Source: Tupaia tana
Lineage: Eukaryota > Chordata > Mammalia > Scandentia > Tupaiidae
Assembly (NCBI GenBank): GCA_026018925.1
Contig: JAKSZU010000005.1
Location: forward strand, 84,433,398 to 84,497,397
Length of the DNA: 64,000 nt
Reading direction: 5' to 3'
Below are positions 11,654 through 23,400 of the stretch, piece by piece; within the stretch, counting starts at the first letter, position 1; each line of letters opens with the position of its first letter. Both the position numbers and the translations under genes were made by a program. Under the pieces are notes generated by a model. That model did not search any database. It was not told where the DNA came from and worked only from the letters and a program-made list of their open reading frames with translations.

Positions 11654-13644
11654 TGACTAGTTTTCTATTTACTTGCATTCTTTACTTACGTCACTTGAAA
11701 CAAATACTCTGTTTTGATACTAACATTAACTAATACCTTTGAAAAAATGATTTTTAATTATGAGATAATAAAATATGTAAAATGTACATGTAAAACATTG
11801 AATATCATTAATGTTTGTTCTAAAAGTACAGCTTGTATTGATTTTTATATAAATACATGTAAGAAGAGAAAAAAGTGAATTGTATTTCAGAGACTGGACT
11901 ATAACATAATTGTACCTTCAGAAGAAAGCGCTATTTATGTTAAAAGCTGAAAATTTATACATTTTATATTTAAAGCCAAAAATACATGTGGTTAATAGAT
12001 GCTTTGAAATATATGTTATACAAATGTTGTGTTATATGAATAGAGAATTAGAAGCAATCATTTAAAATGAAAATATTTATTTTATTTTATAGTTCTATCA
12101 GATTCCTCATAACACAAACATACACAAAAATGTGTTTATTAAAGTAGGCTTCTTTTAAAATAATCAATGCTCATAAAATATTTTAAAAGGCAAATTACCT
12201 TCATGGGACTTATTTTAGCACATCTCTGGGCATGTTGGTTTTTTATTTTATAAAAATTTTGATTTAAGCATAATATGTTTGTTATTATACTAATTGTATG
12301 CTGTTCTCTTGGTGCCTTATTTCTTCCAAAATTGTTCAAATATTGTATTTCAAAAAAGATGCTAGTAATAAATTAAATATTTACAAATACCTATATCTAT
12401 ATTAATTTTTTGGAAATTAGTTAAAAGTAATGCTTATAAATGAACTGGCATTTCTCTCTTGTCCATATTTAAATATTTTCTGACCAGCGGTGGATTTTTT
12501 TGTTTCTTTCTTTAATTGTATATGCCTGCACATATAATGTATAATTTCTATGTTGACAGCATTGTCATTGAAAAATTTACATTGTATGACACAGAAAATT
12601 AATATTTAATAAATAACTACATATTGAATAAAACTTCATATTGACTAAATCAGACTAAAAATCACTAAAGTGATATTTGTGTAAATTCAAGCCTATAACC
12701 AAATTTAAGCAACCTTAAATCAGTTACGTAAAGAGAGAATTTCAGTCAAGCATGCAGTTTTGTATCTGCCTTTATGTGACTGAAAGTATCTGGTATATTG
12801 CCATAGTATGGATATTGGTCCAGATTTTCCATTTTTATCCAGATATTTGCAATAGTGACTATATAGCCTAAAAGTTTTGAGCAAACTACAGTTCTAGAAA
12901 TAGTCTTAGCATTGTTATACTCTGCTGATAGAATTGGCTCACCTTTTGTCCACTTACAGAGTATTTTAGAATGTGTAAAATTATATGAAAAGTCTTTTAA
13001 GGAAAGTTTTAAAACAGCTAAACTTAAATTCAGATTCTGCATAGCGCATTAGATATTTTATGGTTGTCAGTTCCTACCAATAGAGACCAACACTCTAAAG
13101 TCCTAGAGTTTTATTGCAAATTCCCCATTTTTCAGTTAATTTTCAGCGTGACAAACTGAGACATAGCTAGTCAGATCCCACTGGGCTCATTCTTCCTTTG
13201 GTTCAGCAGCCCTGCAGGGTTGATCTCAACATAAAGATCACACTGGCTTTAAATAGAATTCCATAGAAGGCAAGATGAAGTGAAAGAAAAGAAAGAAAAA
13301 ATTCTATACACACAGTGCTCAAAAGGAAATACTTGTTTTAATTCCAAAGAATTATTCCTATTATAATATCTTCTATAGCAAAAATATATTTTCCCAGACA
13401 TGCTTGAGGCAGTTGAATTTCTACATTTGCAAACTTCCAAAATCTATGTGGTTTAGCAAATTTGATTTGGAAGGGCAAATCTACACATATAGATTAAATA
13501 ATTTTAATTATTTTCCAAGTATTATTATCATATAACTTTAGAATATTAGAAAGGCTTTAAAGTAATTTAATGTAATTCCTAGGAATGAAAGAGGAGAAAA
13601 CATAAAACCTTATTTTAAAGAATTGAAAAAATAATTTTTTATTT
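11654..13644. other. Long AT-rich unique stretch
   Basis: Two kilobases with no recognised repeat. Open frames of 60-100 codons on the minus strand (12139-12339, 12746-13042, 13249-13440) have no domain that I recognise and no codon bias suggesting selection. I see no RNA gene. Confidence 0.45.
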
Positions 13645-13900
13645 ATTTTAGATTTTTGCTCTAGTGTATTTATGCTCATGTGTTCACTAGAGAGAGACAA
13701 AAGGAAAGAGAAATTACTCCCCAAGGGGGTTGGCCAGGCTTCAATCCCTTGTCTTCCATTCTTCTCTTCGAATTTTGGAAATGCATGCACAAACTCCCGC
13801 AGATTCCCAATGTGATATTCAAGCTTCCAGGTCGAGGACTTGAACATTGGTTGACCATGTAGGTGTACAGCATTTTAATTACTATTCCACCACTGGCCCC
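13645..13900 (-). mobile_element. SINE-A copy, decayed
   Basis: Reads ttttgctctagtgtatttat, agagagagacaaaaggaaag and gttgaccatgtaggtgtaca, far end ccactggcccc. Confidence 0.82.
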
Positions 13901-14009
13901 TAAAGAATCCTTATTTACTTATTTATTTTGATTTTTTTCTTCTTAAGAGCAGTTTTTGCATTTTTTTTTTTTTCACAAAACTATTTTAATTCCCAGCCAC
14001 GCTGAGATC

Positions 14010-14015
14010 ATAGGG

Positions 14016-14050
<35 letters not shown>

Positions 14051-14310
14051 AGAGGTTTTCACTATAGGGCGCGTGCGCCAGACAGAGAGAGACATAGAGA
14101 CAGAAAGCGAGAAATCACCCCCCAGGGGGGATGGTCACGCCGCAATCCCTTCTCCTCCATTCTCCTCTTGGGATCTTGGGCACGTACGCACATGCACCCG
14201 GCGTGAGTTTTAAGCCACCGGGTCCGGGACGCGAACCGCGGTCGACTACGCGGGAGTCCAGTGACATAGCCATTACGCTAACTGCTGGTTCCCGGCTTTT
14301 TTCATTATTA
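14010..14310 (-). mobile_element. Young SINE-A copy
   Basis: A 30-base T run at 14019-14049 precedes gagaggttttcactataggg and gcgcgtgcgccagacagaga. The body is CpG-rich, including ggacgcgaaccgcggtcgac, and the far end is ctgctggttccc at 14293. A ggctttttt repeat on both sides is a probable target duplication. Confidence 0.93.
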
Positions 14311-14614
14311 CAACAATGGCATCTTCGAATTAAGGAATTATCACACTACATTGATAGAGCCTTGTCATAGAGACTGTTTAATTGAAATAATTATCCCAGA
14401 AACATTTTTAACAAGAAAAGAGGCAATGAAAATGTGATTAAGCTTTGCTTTCTGAGCCCTTAAATTCACCAAAGGTTCAACCAAACCCTTTTCTTTTTTT
14501 TTTTCTTTCATTTATTTATTTTTACATTTTTTCACAAACATTTACTTTACATAGCAAAAAATTTTAGCTCATACTCCATAATTCTTGACAGTTTACAAAC
14601 AACTTTCAAAATTT
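14311..14614. other. Unique sequence, no feature seen
   Basis: Includes a T-rich run at 14491-14530 but no recognised element. Confidence 0.4.
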
Positions 14615-14842
14615 CAGTTTTTGCTATAGGGTATGTGTGCTTGCTGAGGAAACAGAAAGCGAGAAATCACTCGCCAGTGAAGATAGCCACACCACAATCC
14701 CTTCACCTCATCTCCTCTCGAAATCTGAGGCACATATGAACAAGTGCCTGGCATGAGTTTAACATACAGGGTCTGGGACTCAAACCATGGTCAACTACAT
14801 GGGAGTCCAGCGACTTAACCAATACACCATCTTGCTGGTCCC
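14615..14842 (-). mobile_element. SINE-A copy, decayed
   Basis: Reads tttttgctatagggtatgtg, cagaaagcgagaaatcactc and catgggagtccagcgactta, far end ttgctggtccc. Confidence 0.87.
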
Positions 14843-15344
14843 AATAATCATTTCTGAAATGGTCAATTTTTACCAAGTCTTTCTGGCCCCTCTGAAACTA
14901 TTTTCTGTTACAATACTGTGATTCATATTATGTTCATTTTATATTGACAAGGAAGAAAGCTGGCTAATCTGTTTTAAAATACTAATTTTTGGCCCACTAG
15001 TTATAATACTGAACATAATTTTCTATTTAATTTCTTCTTCATTATTTATTTGGTATTTTCATGTAGAAGAAAAAATAATTTGCAACATTGGCTTGAAGTT
15101 GACATATCACAAATCCAAGCTGAATGTGAAAGTCTATTTCAAGTACGTGCAGATAAATGAGAAAAATACAGGGTCATATGCGCACTAGGGCAAAATCTAA
15201 AATAAATAAAAAATGATTTTTTCAATTTTTTAAAATATGGTTTTATGTTTTCTCCTCTTCCATTCATAGGAATTACATTAAGTTACTTTAATGCCTTTCT
15301 AATATTCTAAAGTTAAATGATAATAATATAAAACGCAATGCTCT
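14843..15344. other. Unique AT-rich sequence, no feature seen
   Basis: No element or gene recognised. Confidence 0.4.
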
Positions 15345-15530
15345 GCGAGGCTAACTCACATAGAAAAGTTCTGGATTTTTAATCCAGAGACCTGGATGAG
15401 TATACTGAGCAGGAGTATGTCCCTGATCCAGGCTGTTGAAGCTAGGAATGAAAGAGCACAGCATTGAGAACTTGTTGGGGTACTAGATCTCTGACTCTGT
15501 CTTTTATGGAAGAAATCAATAAATCACCCT
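15345..15530 (+). mobile_element. SINE-C fragment
   Basis: Third SINE type, here SINE-C. It matches the copy at 52.5 kb over gttgaagctaggaatgaaag (versus ggttgaggctaggggtggat), cttgttggggtactagatct and the terminal tcttttatggaagaaa. The head is decayed. Confidence 0.6.
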
Positions 15531-15533
15531 TTA

Positions 15534-15814
15534 AAAAATGAAAAAGATGGGAGCAGCAGTTGGTGTAATGGCTATGTCGTTGGACTCCCATGTAGTGAAC
15601 CAAGGTTCAAGTCCCAGACCCGGTGGCTTAAACTCACGCTGGGCACGTGTGTGTGCATGCCCAAGATCCCAAGAGAAAAATGGAGGAGAAAGGATTGTGG
15701 CATGGCCATCCCCTCTGGGGAGTGATTTCTCATTTTCTGTCTCTTTGTCTCTCTCTGTCTTTCTGGAGAACACATATGCCCTATAAAAAAAACTCTCAAA
15801 AAAATGAGAAAGAT
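15534..15814 (+). mobile_element. SINE-A copy with 15 bp target duplication
   Basis: Starts gggagcagcagttggtgtaa at 15549 and ends ccctataaaaaaaactctc. The flanks aaaaatgaaaaagat (15534-15548) and aaaaatgagaaagat (15800-15814) match at 14 of 15 positions. Confidence 0.93.
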
Positions 15815-16074
15815 AATTATTATATTGGTTTTGAAGAAAAACTTGGTTTGATTTTGCATCTTAAATGGTAAAAAGTAGAAGGAAGAGACTGCTAAGATTA
15901 CATAAAGAGTCTAATTTAACACACAAACTCTCCAACCCCTGATTTCTTATTGCAGTTGTGTCTATAATCACTTTTCACTTTATGCTATTCTATGAATTAT
16001 TTGTTTTGTAATTATGCTGTAATTAGGTGTTCAGTTATGTTCACTATTTGCATTTTACCTTTTTTTTCTTTTAT

Positions 16075-16332
16075 TTTTTATAGAGTTTTGTTTGTTTGTT
16101 TGTTTGTTTACTATAGAGCATGTGCGGTCACCAAAGACACAGAGAGAGACAGAGAGACAAACAGAAAGCAAGAAATAACTCCCCCAAAGGAAGAAGGCTA
16201 CACCAAAATCCCTTCTCCTCCATTCTCTTGGGATCTTAGTCACTCTCACACATGTGCCTGGCACCAGGTCCAGGACCATGGTCAACAACATGGGAATCCA
16301 GCAACATAACCATTATACCATTTGCTGGTCCC
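16075..16332 (-). mobile_element. SINE-A copy, decayed
   Basis: Reads ctatagagcatgtgcggtca, agagagacagagagacaaac and catgggaatccagcaacata, far end tttgctggtccc. Confidence 0.85.
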
Positions 16333-16551
16333 TTCTTTCATTTTCTTAAGACTCTAAACCACAAATTTATTACCTTACAGTTTTGTAGTTCGAAGATCCA
16401 GCTCAGGTTTATTGGGGTAAAATCCAAGAACTAGCTGCATCATTTTCTGAAGGCTCTAGGGTAGCTTCTGTTTCCAGTTATTTTCCAGCTTCAATAGATT
16501 TCTAACATTCATTGGCTCAAGGCCTCATTCCTCCTTCTTAAAGCTAGCTAT

Positions 16552-16800
16552 GGGGACCAGAAGGTGGTGTAGTGATTATATCACTGGACTCCCACATAGT
16601 GGACTGTGGTTTGTGAGGGCCAGGTACATGTGCATGCATACCCATAATCCTGAGAGAAGAATGGGTAAGAGGGATTTCAGCATGTGGCCATCCCCCTTGT
16701 GGGTGATGGGAGTATTTCTCACTTTCTGTCTCTCTCTCTCTCTGTCTCTCTGCCAAGGACCACACCCTATAGCAAAATTCCTTTAAAAAATAATACTTAT
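16552..16800 (+). mobile_element. SINE-A copy, decayed
   Basis: Starts ggggaccagaaggtggtgta and ends caccctatagcaaaattcct. The head lacks several bases around box B. Confidence 0.83.
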
Positions 16801-16984
16801 ATAGCATCTTTCAGACTTATTATTATTATTATTTATTCTCTGACACTCACTCTTTGCCTTCTTTCCTTATTATTAAATGTATTTATTTACACATTTACTA
16901 TAAACATTATGGTGTATGGCATGATATTTTGCTATTCCTATATATAGTAAAATGGCTACTATGCTCAAAAAATTAGTTTTTGTT

Positions 16985-17318
16985 ACTTCTTCATTTATAA
17001 GTTGCAGAAACATAAGAGTACCTATCTCAAAGAGACTATCAGTATAGTTAGTGAATGCTAACTCACAAAGCATGTTTACATAATGCCAAGTGCCAATATT
17101 TAATATTACTTTATCAAACCTATAGATCTCATGGTCAGTTTTATTATCATATCTCTTTTGTAAATGAGAAACTAAATATATAGAAATTTTAAATAAGTTG
17201 CTCAAGATTATACAAGTAACATTGCAAAACCAGGTTTTGGATCCAAGTAGTTTATATGTACAGTTCACATTCTTAATTTTGTTTTAACCTCAGTAACTAG
17301 ATTCAGTATTGTTGATTT
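16985..17318 (+). repeat. Copy 1 of a 300-330 bp direct duplication containing two MIR-like pieces
   Basis: Aligns over its whole length with 26431-26742. Shared blocks include gttttggatccaagtagttt, acagttcacattcttaattt, taacattgcaaaa and actagattcagtattgtt (g for a in the other copy). The left half resembles a MIR 3' region (tacctatctcaaagagac; cataatgccaagtgcc). The right half resembles a MIR in the opposite sense (tctcttttgtaaatgagaaa; agttgctcaagattatacaa; aaccaggttttggatcc). Confidence 0.8.
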
Positions 17319-18142
17319 TCCATCACCTCACGTGGTTATATTTTTATCTTCTCTTGATACGAATACTGAAAATCGACCCTTAACAAATTTGCAGCACCTA
17401 ACACAATATAATGATATAGTCTATATACTGTACATTGAATCTCTAGGGTTTTGTTTATCCTGCTTAACTAAAAACTTGTATTTAAGCTATATTTTCTCAT
17501 TTCTCCCCTCTTCCCACCTACAGTAAGCACAATTACTCTTCTTCTCTATGCATTCTACTGTTCATTTGTTGAGACTTCACATATGAGAGATTATGCAGTA
17601 CTTTTTTTCTTTTTGTGTCTGGCATATTTCACCTAGAATAATGTCCTCTAGAATTACTCACGTTGTTTCAAGTGGCAGGATTTACTTTTTTAAGTGGCTA
17701 ATATTCCATTGTGTGTATGTTTACACCCCACAATTTCTTTATCTATTAATGGAATTTATCTTGATTCCTTTTCTTCGCTATTGTAAATAATGCTGCAGTA
17801 GGTATAGGAACAAAGATGTTTCTATGGAGTGTAGATTTCAATCCTTCTGGATACATGTCCAGAAGAGAGAATATTGTGTCACTCAATAACTTTTTTAAGT
17901 TTTCAAAGCATATTCATATTGTTGTTCACAATGACTGTACCATTTACATTCCTAATGTGTAATAGGGCTCTTTTTTCTCCAAATACATGCCAGCGCTTGT
18001 TGGATTTTTAATAATAGTTGTTCTAACAAATGTGAGGTGATGGCTTACATCTGCTTTGTTTGCATATCCCTGATGCTTTGTGATGTTGAGAAGCTTTTCA
18101 TTTATCTGTTGGATTTTTAAAATGTATTATTATTATTATATT

Positions 18143-18276
18143 AAAATTTGCTATAGAGCATGTGCACTAAGCAGAGAGAAACAGAGAGAGAGAGAAAGCC
18201 ACTGGGTCTGGGACTCAAACCGTGGTCAGCTATGTGGGAGTCCAGAACCTTAACCACTATGTCACCTTCTGGCCCC
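18143..18276 (-). mobile_element. SINE-B copy
   Basis: Reads aaatttgctatagagcatgt, gagagagaaagccactgggt and gtcagctatgtgggagtcca, far end ccttctggcccc. Inserted in the L1. Confidence 0.83.
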
Positions 18277-18352
18277 AACCTGTTGATATTTTTATGTCTT
18301 CTTAGAATAAATGTCTATTTATATACTTGGTTTCCTTTTTTTTTCCTCTTTC

Positions 18353-18590
18353 TTAGTTTTTTGCCATAGGATGCATGCACTAGCCTGAGAGAAGCAGAGA
18401 GAGAGAGAGGGAAAGTTAGAAATCATCACCCCAGGGGGTTGGCTATGCTACAATACTTTCCCCTTCATGCACCACTTGGGAGTTTGAGTACAAGTGCTCA
18501 ACATGACTTTTAAGCTGCTGAGTCTAGGACTCAAACTGTGGTCAGCCATGAGGAAGTCCACCACCTTAAACACCACATCACCTGCTGGCC
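18353..18590 (-). mobile_element. SINE-A copy, decayed
   Basis: Reads ttttttgccataggatgcat, agaaatcatcaccccagggg and caccacatcacctgctggcc. Inserted in the L1. Confidence 0.85.
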
Positions 18591-18723
18591 TTATTTTGCA
18601 CGTTTTTGTTGGTTTATTTTTGTTTTTCTGTTTTTTCTTTTTGTTTTTCTTTTTGTTACTGTTATTGAGTTCTCTATTACTTATATGTTTTTGTATAAGA
18701 TACATAGTTCACAAATATTTTTT

Positions 18724-18752
18724 CTATATATATACACACACACACATATATG

Positions 18753-18799
<47 letters not shown>
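18724..18799. repeat. (TA)n(CA)n(TA)n(TG)n microsatellite
   Basis: Alternating purine-pyrimidine tract: TA, short CA, TA, then about 16 TG units. The CA and TG arms can pair with each other. Confidence 0.93.
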
Positions 18800-19093
18800 G
18801 CTGTGAAGAAACTCAGGTTTTGGTCTCACTCTTTTAATTTTGCTTTGTTACCTGTGCTTTTGTTATCTTACCCAAAAAATTACTGTGAAAATCAATGTGA
18901 AGGAGCTTTTCTCGTGTTTTAGAAATGTTATAGTTTCAGGGCTTATGTTTAGATCTTTCATTTATTTTGAGTCAATTTTTTGAGTGTAGTATATAACCAA
19001 CACAGTTTCATTTTTTTGCATGTGACTATGTAGTTTTTCCAGAACCATTTATTGAAGAGTCTATCTTTTCCCATTGTGACATTTTTACTTTTC

Positions 19094-19356
19094 TAGAGAG
19101 ATTTTTGCTATAAGGCTCATGTATTTCCCAGAGAGACAGAGAGAGACAGTGAGATTGAAACTGAGAAATTACCACCACACCCCCCAGGGGTTATAGCCAT
19201 GCTGAAATCCCTTTTCCTCCATTCTCCTCTCAGGATCTTGGGCATGCATTAACAGGCACCTGGTTTGAGTTTCAAGCTGCCAGGTTCAGGAATTGAACTG
19301 CAGTCAACTATGTGGAAGTCCAGCACCATAACCATTATGCCATCTACTGGTTCCCC
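19094..19356 (-). mobile_element. SINE-A copy
   Basis: Reads tagagagatttttgctataa, agtgagattgaaactgagaa and ccattatgccatctactggt. Inserted in the L1. Confidence 0.88.
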
Positions 19357-19966
19357 ATTGTGTCCATTTAGTATCCTTGTGGAAAATTGGTTGATCTTAT
19401 GTGCTTGGGCTTATTTTTGGGCTACCTCTTCTGTTCCATAGGTCTATGTGTTTGTTTTTATGACAACCCCACAATCTTTTGATTAATATAACTGTAATAG
19501 AGAGTAAAACCAGGGAGTATTATGCCCTCAAGTGTATTTTCCTTTCTAAAGTATGCTTTGGCTATTTTGAGATTTACTGTAGTTTCTTAGGAATTTCAGA
19601 GTTTTTTTTTTTTTTTTATAAAAAAATGTCATTGGAATTTTGATAAGCGCTGTGTTGAAACTCTATGTCATATTGAGCAGTATGGACATTTTAACTATGT
19701 TAATTCTCCCAATCCACAAATGTGATGTATTTTTCCATTTATTTATGTGTCCATCAATTTCCTTCATCAATATTTTATCACTTTTGGTGTACATGTCTTT
19801 TACCTCCTTGGTTAAATTTATACTATGTATTTATTTTTGATGCAATGTAAATAGATTTATTGTCTTGATTTCTGCCTCAAATAAATTGCTATTGGTTTAA
19901 AGAAATGCAACTGTTTTTATTTGTTGAATTATAGTATGCTATTTCATTGACTAAAAATGGACTGTA

Positions 19967-20090
19967 TTATGGCATGAGGACCCTGTTGGGGTGCCTGTCT
20001 CTCTGTCTCTGTTACTCTCATTCTTTTTTCATCATCTCTTATTCATGGAAGAAAAAAAGAAGAATCCTAAACACAACATGCCTTTAAGAT
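19967..20090 (+). mobile_element. SINE-C 3' fragment
   Basis: Shares the SINE-C end: ccctgttggggtgcctgtct, a CT-rich stretch and cttattcatggaagaaaaaa. The head is missing. Confidence 0.65.
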
Positions 20091-20103
20091 TTTAACCCTA
20101 AAT

Positions 20104-20395
20104 GGCCAGAGAAGGCACAGTGGTTAAGGTGCCAGACTCCCACATGGCTGACGGAGGTTTAAGTCACAGTCCGAATATCTTGAAACTCATGTTGGTCATG
20201 TATGTGTGCATGTATGAGTGCCCAATATCCTGAGAGAATAGTGGAGAAGAAGAGATTGTGGCATGGCCATCTCCCCTGGGGAGTGGTTTCTTGTTTCCTG
20301 TCTCTGTTTCTCTGTGTCTCTCTGGCAAGCATATGAAACCTGTAGCAAAAATCCCTCTCAAAAAAAAAAAAAAATTTGACACTAAATAAAGTCTT
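20104..20395 (+). mobile_element. SINE-A copy
   Basis: Starts ggccagagaaggcacagtgg and ends gaaacctgtagcaaaaatcc plus an A run. The flanks accctaaat and acactaaat (after the tail) are a probable imperfect target duplication. It lies about 70 bases before the satellite array. Confidence 0.88.
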
Positions 20396-20466
20396 AAAGA
20401 AGGTGAAATTTTGTTAAATGAGACAATATAAGCTAAGCCGCTTAATTAGATGATTGGATGTCCCAG

Positions 20467-23400
20467 TTTTCAGGGATGTGTGCGGTGGTCTCAGGTGGTG
20501 CTCAGACTGTCACAGTGGGGTGCATGGTGGCTAAACATGGGGTGTGCTTTAGATCCAGTGAATGGTGCTGTGGGTGTCAGTGATATTTTCTGTGGGTTTC
20601 AGTGAGCTTTGAGACTTAGTGAGGTGTGCTATGGGTCTCAGGATTGTGTGGTGAGTTTCAGGGATGTGTTTGGTGGTCTCAAGGAGGTGTAATGCCTGTT
20701 GTATTGGGGTGTGCAGTGACTTAAAGTGGAGTGTGCTTTGGGTGCAGTGTATGGTACTGTGGGAGTCACTGACGTTTGCTGTGGTTCTCTGTAAGCTTTG
20801 AGACATAGTGGGGTGTGTCGTGTGTCTCAAGATCATGTGGTGGTTTTCAGGGACTTGTGCAATGGTGTAAATGATGTGTACTTTCTGTCACAGTGAGGTG
20901 TGCCGTGGCTTAACGTGTGGTGTGTTTTGGGTCCAGTGAATGGTACTGTGGGTGTCAATGAGGTTTGCTCAGGGTCTCAGTGAGCTTTGAGACTCATTGG
21001 GGTGTGCTATGTGTCTCAGGTCTGTGCGGTGGATTTCAGTCATGTGTTCAGTGGTCTTAATGAGGCCTGCTGCCTGTCGCAGTAGGGATTGTGGTGGCTT
21101 AAAGTGGGGTGTATTTTGGGTCCAGTGAATGGTACTGTGGATCTCAGTGAGGTTTGTTTTGGGTCTCTGTAACATTTGAGACTTAGTTGGGTGTGTTGTT
21201 GGTCTCAAGTTTGTGCGGTGGTTTTCAGGGATTTGTGTGGTGGTCTCAATGAAGTGTTTTTTTTTTTTTTTTCTGTCACAGTGGGTTGTGTTGTGGATTA
21301 AACCAGGGTTTGCTTTGGGTCCAGTGAATGGTACTTTAGGTAATGTGTTCGGTGGTCTCAATGAGCTGTGTTGCCTGTCACAGTAGGGTGTGTGGTGGTT
21401 TAAAGTGGTCCGTGCTTTGGTCCAGTGATTTTTATTGTGGGTGTCAGTGAGATTTGCTGTGGGTCTCAGTGAGGATTGAGATTTAGTATGGTGTGCTGTG
21501 GTGCTCAGGTTGGTGCAATGGGTTTCAGGGATGTGTGTGGTGGTCTAAATGAGGTGTGCTGCTTATCGCAGTGGGGTATGTTTTGGCTTAAAGTGTGGTG
21601 TGCTTTGGGTCCAGTGAATGCTACTGTGGTTCTCACTGAGGATTGCTGTGGGTCTCAGTGAGTTTTGAGACTTAGTGGTGTGTGCTGCTTGTCTCAGGAT
21701 TGTGCATATGGTATCAGGAATATGTGTGGTGGTCACAATGAGGTGTGCTTTCTGTCACAGTGGGGTGAGTTAGCTTAAATTCAAGTGTGCTTTGGGTCCA
21801 GGTAATGGTTCTGGGATATGAGTGAGGTTTTTTTGTGTGACTCAGTGATGTTTGAGATATAGTGGGGTGTGCTGTGGGTCTCAGGATTGTGTGGTGCGTT
21901 TCATGGATGTGTGTGGTGGTGAGGTGTGCTGCCTGTTGCAATGAGCGTGAGGTTGCTTAAAGTGGGGTGTGCTTTGGGACCAGTTAATGTTACTGTGGGT
22001 GTCAGTGAGGATTGCTGTGGGTCTCTGTGAGGTTTAGGTCTGTGTGGAATTTGCTGTGGGTCTCATATTTGTGTGGTAGGTTTCTGGGATGTGTGCAGTT
22101 GTCTCAATGAGTTGTGCTGCTGGTCACAATGGGGTGTGCTGTGCCCTCAGTGGAGATGATTTGGGTCCATTAAATGGTACTGTGCGTGTCAGTGAGGTTT
22201 ACTCTGGGTCTCAGTGAAGTTTCAGTCTGAGTACGGTGTGCTGTGGTTCACAGTTTTTTCAGAAGGTTTCAGGGATGTGTGCAGTGGTCTTAATGAGGTG
22301 TGTTGCTGGTCACAATGGGGTGTGCCATGGCTTCAATTGGGTTGTTCTTTGAGTACAGTGAATGTTACTCTGTTTCTTAATGTGATTTGCTGTGGGTCTC
22401 AGTGAGGTTTTGGTCTGAGTGGTGTGTGCAGTGAGTTGCTGATTTGTGCAGTGGGTTTTAGGGTTATGTGTGGTGGTCTCAATGAGGTGTGCTGCTGATT
22501 GCAGTGGAGTATGCTGTGGCTTATAGTTGGGTGTGCTGTATGTCCTGTGAATGGTACTGTGTGTCACAATGAGGGTTGTTGGGGGTCTCAGTAATGTTTG
22601 GATCTGACTGGTATTTGCTCTTGGTTGCAGTTTTGTGTGGTATATTTCAGAGATGTGTGCATTGGTCTCAATGAGGTGTGCTGCTGTTCTCGGTGAAGTG
22701 TGCTGTGGCTTAAAGTGTGGTGTGCATTGTGTCCAGTAAATGGTACTGTCAGTCTCTGTGAGGTTTTCTGTGAGTTTCAGTAAGTTTTAGGTTCATGAGG
22801 GATGTACAGTGGGTCCCAGATTTGTGTGGTGAGTTTCAAGGATGTATGTGGTGGTCTCCATGAGGAGTGTGGCTGGTCGCAGTGAAGTGTGCCTTCACTT
22901 AAAGTTGAGTGTGCTTTGTGTCCAATGAATGGTGCTGTGAGTTTCAATGAGGTTTACTGTGGTTGTCAGTGAGGTTTGGGTCTGAGTTAGGTTTCCGTGG
23001 GGCTCATATTTCTGCAGTAGGTTTCAGGGATGTGTACGGTGGTCTCTAGGAGGTGTTTCACTGGTCGCAATGGGGTGTGCCATGTCTTAAAGTGGGGTGT
23101 GCTTTGGATTCAGTGAATGGTGCTTTGGATCTCAGTGAGGTTTACTTTGGATCTCAGTGTTGTTTGTGTCTGAATGGAACGTGCTGTAGGTCTCAGGTTT
23201 GTGCAGTTGGTTTCAGGAACATGTGCATTGGTTTCAATGAGCTGTGCTGCTGGGTCAGTGAGGTTTGGGTCTGAGTGGGGTGTGCTGTGGGTAGCAGTTT
23301 GTGGGTAGGTGTCATGGATATGTGTGGTGGTGTTAATGACAAGTGATGCTGGTCACAGTGGGGTGTGCTTTGGGTCCAGTGCATGTTACTGTGGGTCTCA

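Larger units (their letters stand above)
17319..19965 (-). mobile_element. L1 3'UTR and ORF2 region, antisense, interrupted
   Basis: Antisense L1 text runs from a 3'UTR-like start (catatgagagattatgcagt; ggctaatattccattgtgtg; ttgtaaataatgctgcagta) through ORF2 (tgtgaggtgatggcttacat; ccagaaccatttattgaaga; tgtgcttgggcttatttttg; ttctcccaatccacaaatgt; aagaaatgcaactgttttta). SINEs at 18.14, 18.35 and 19.09 kb and a TA/TG microsatellite interrupt it. No frame is intact. Confidence 0.9.

Noticed and set aside
16873..17268. 131-codon minus-strand ORF
   Set aside because: It overlaps copy 1 of the duplicated MIR-containing segment; the frame is not kept as one unit in copy 2 (26656-26895 is different and shorter), so it is not under coding constraint.
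18494..18837. ORFs of about 100 codons with Val-Cys repeats
   Set aside because: Produced by a SINE plus the (TG)n microsatellite at 18.72-18.80 kb.
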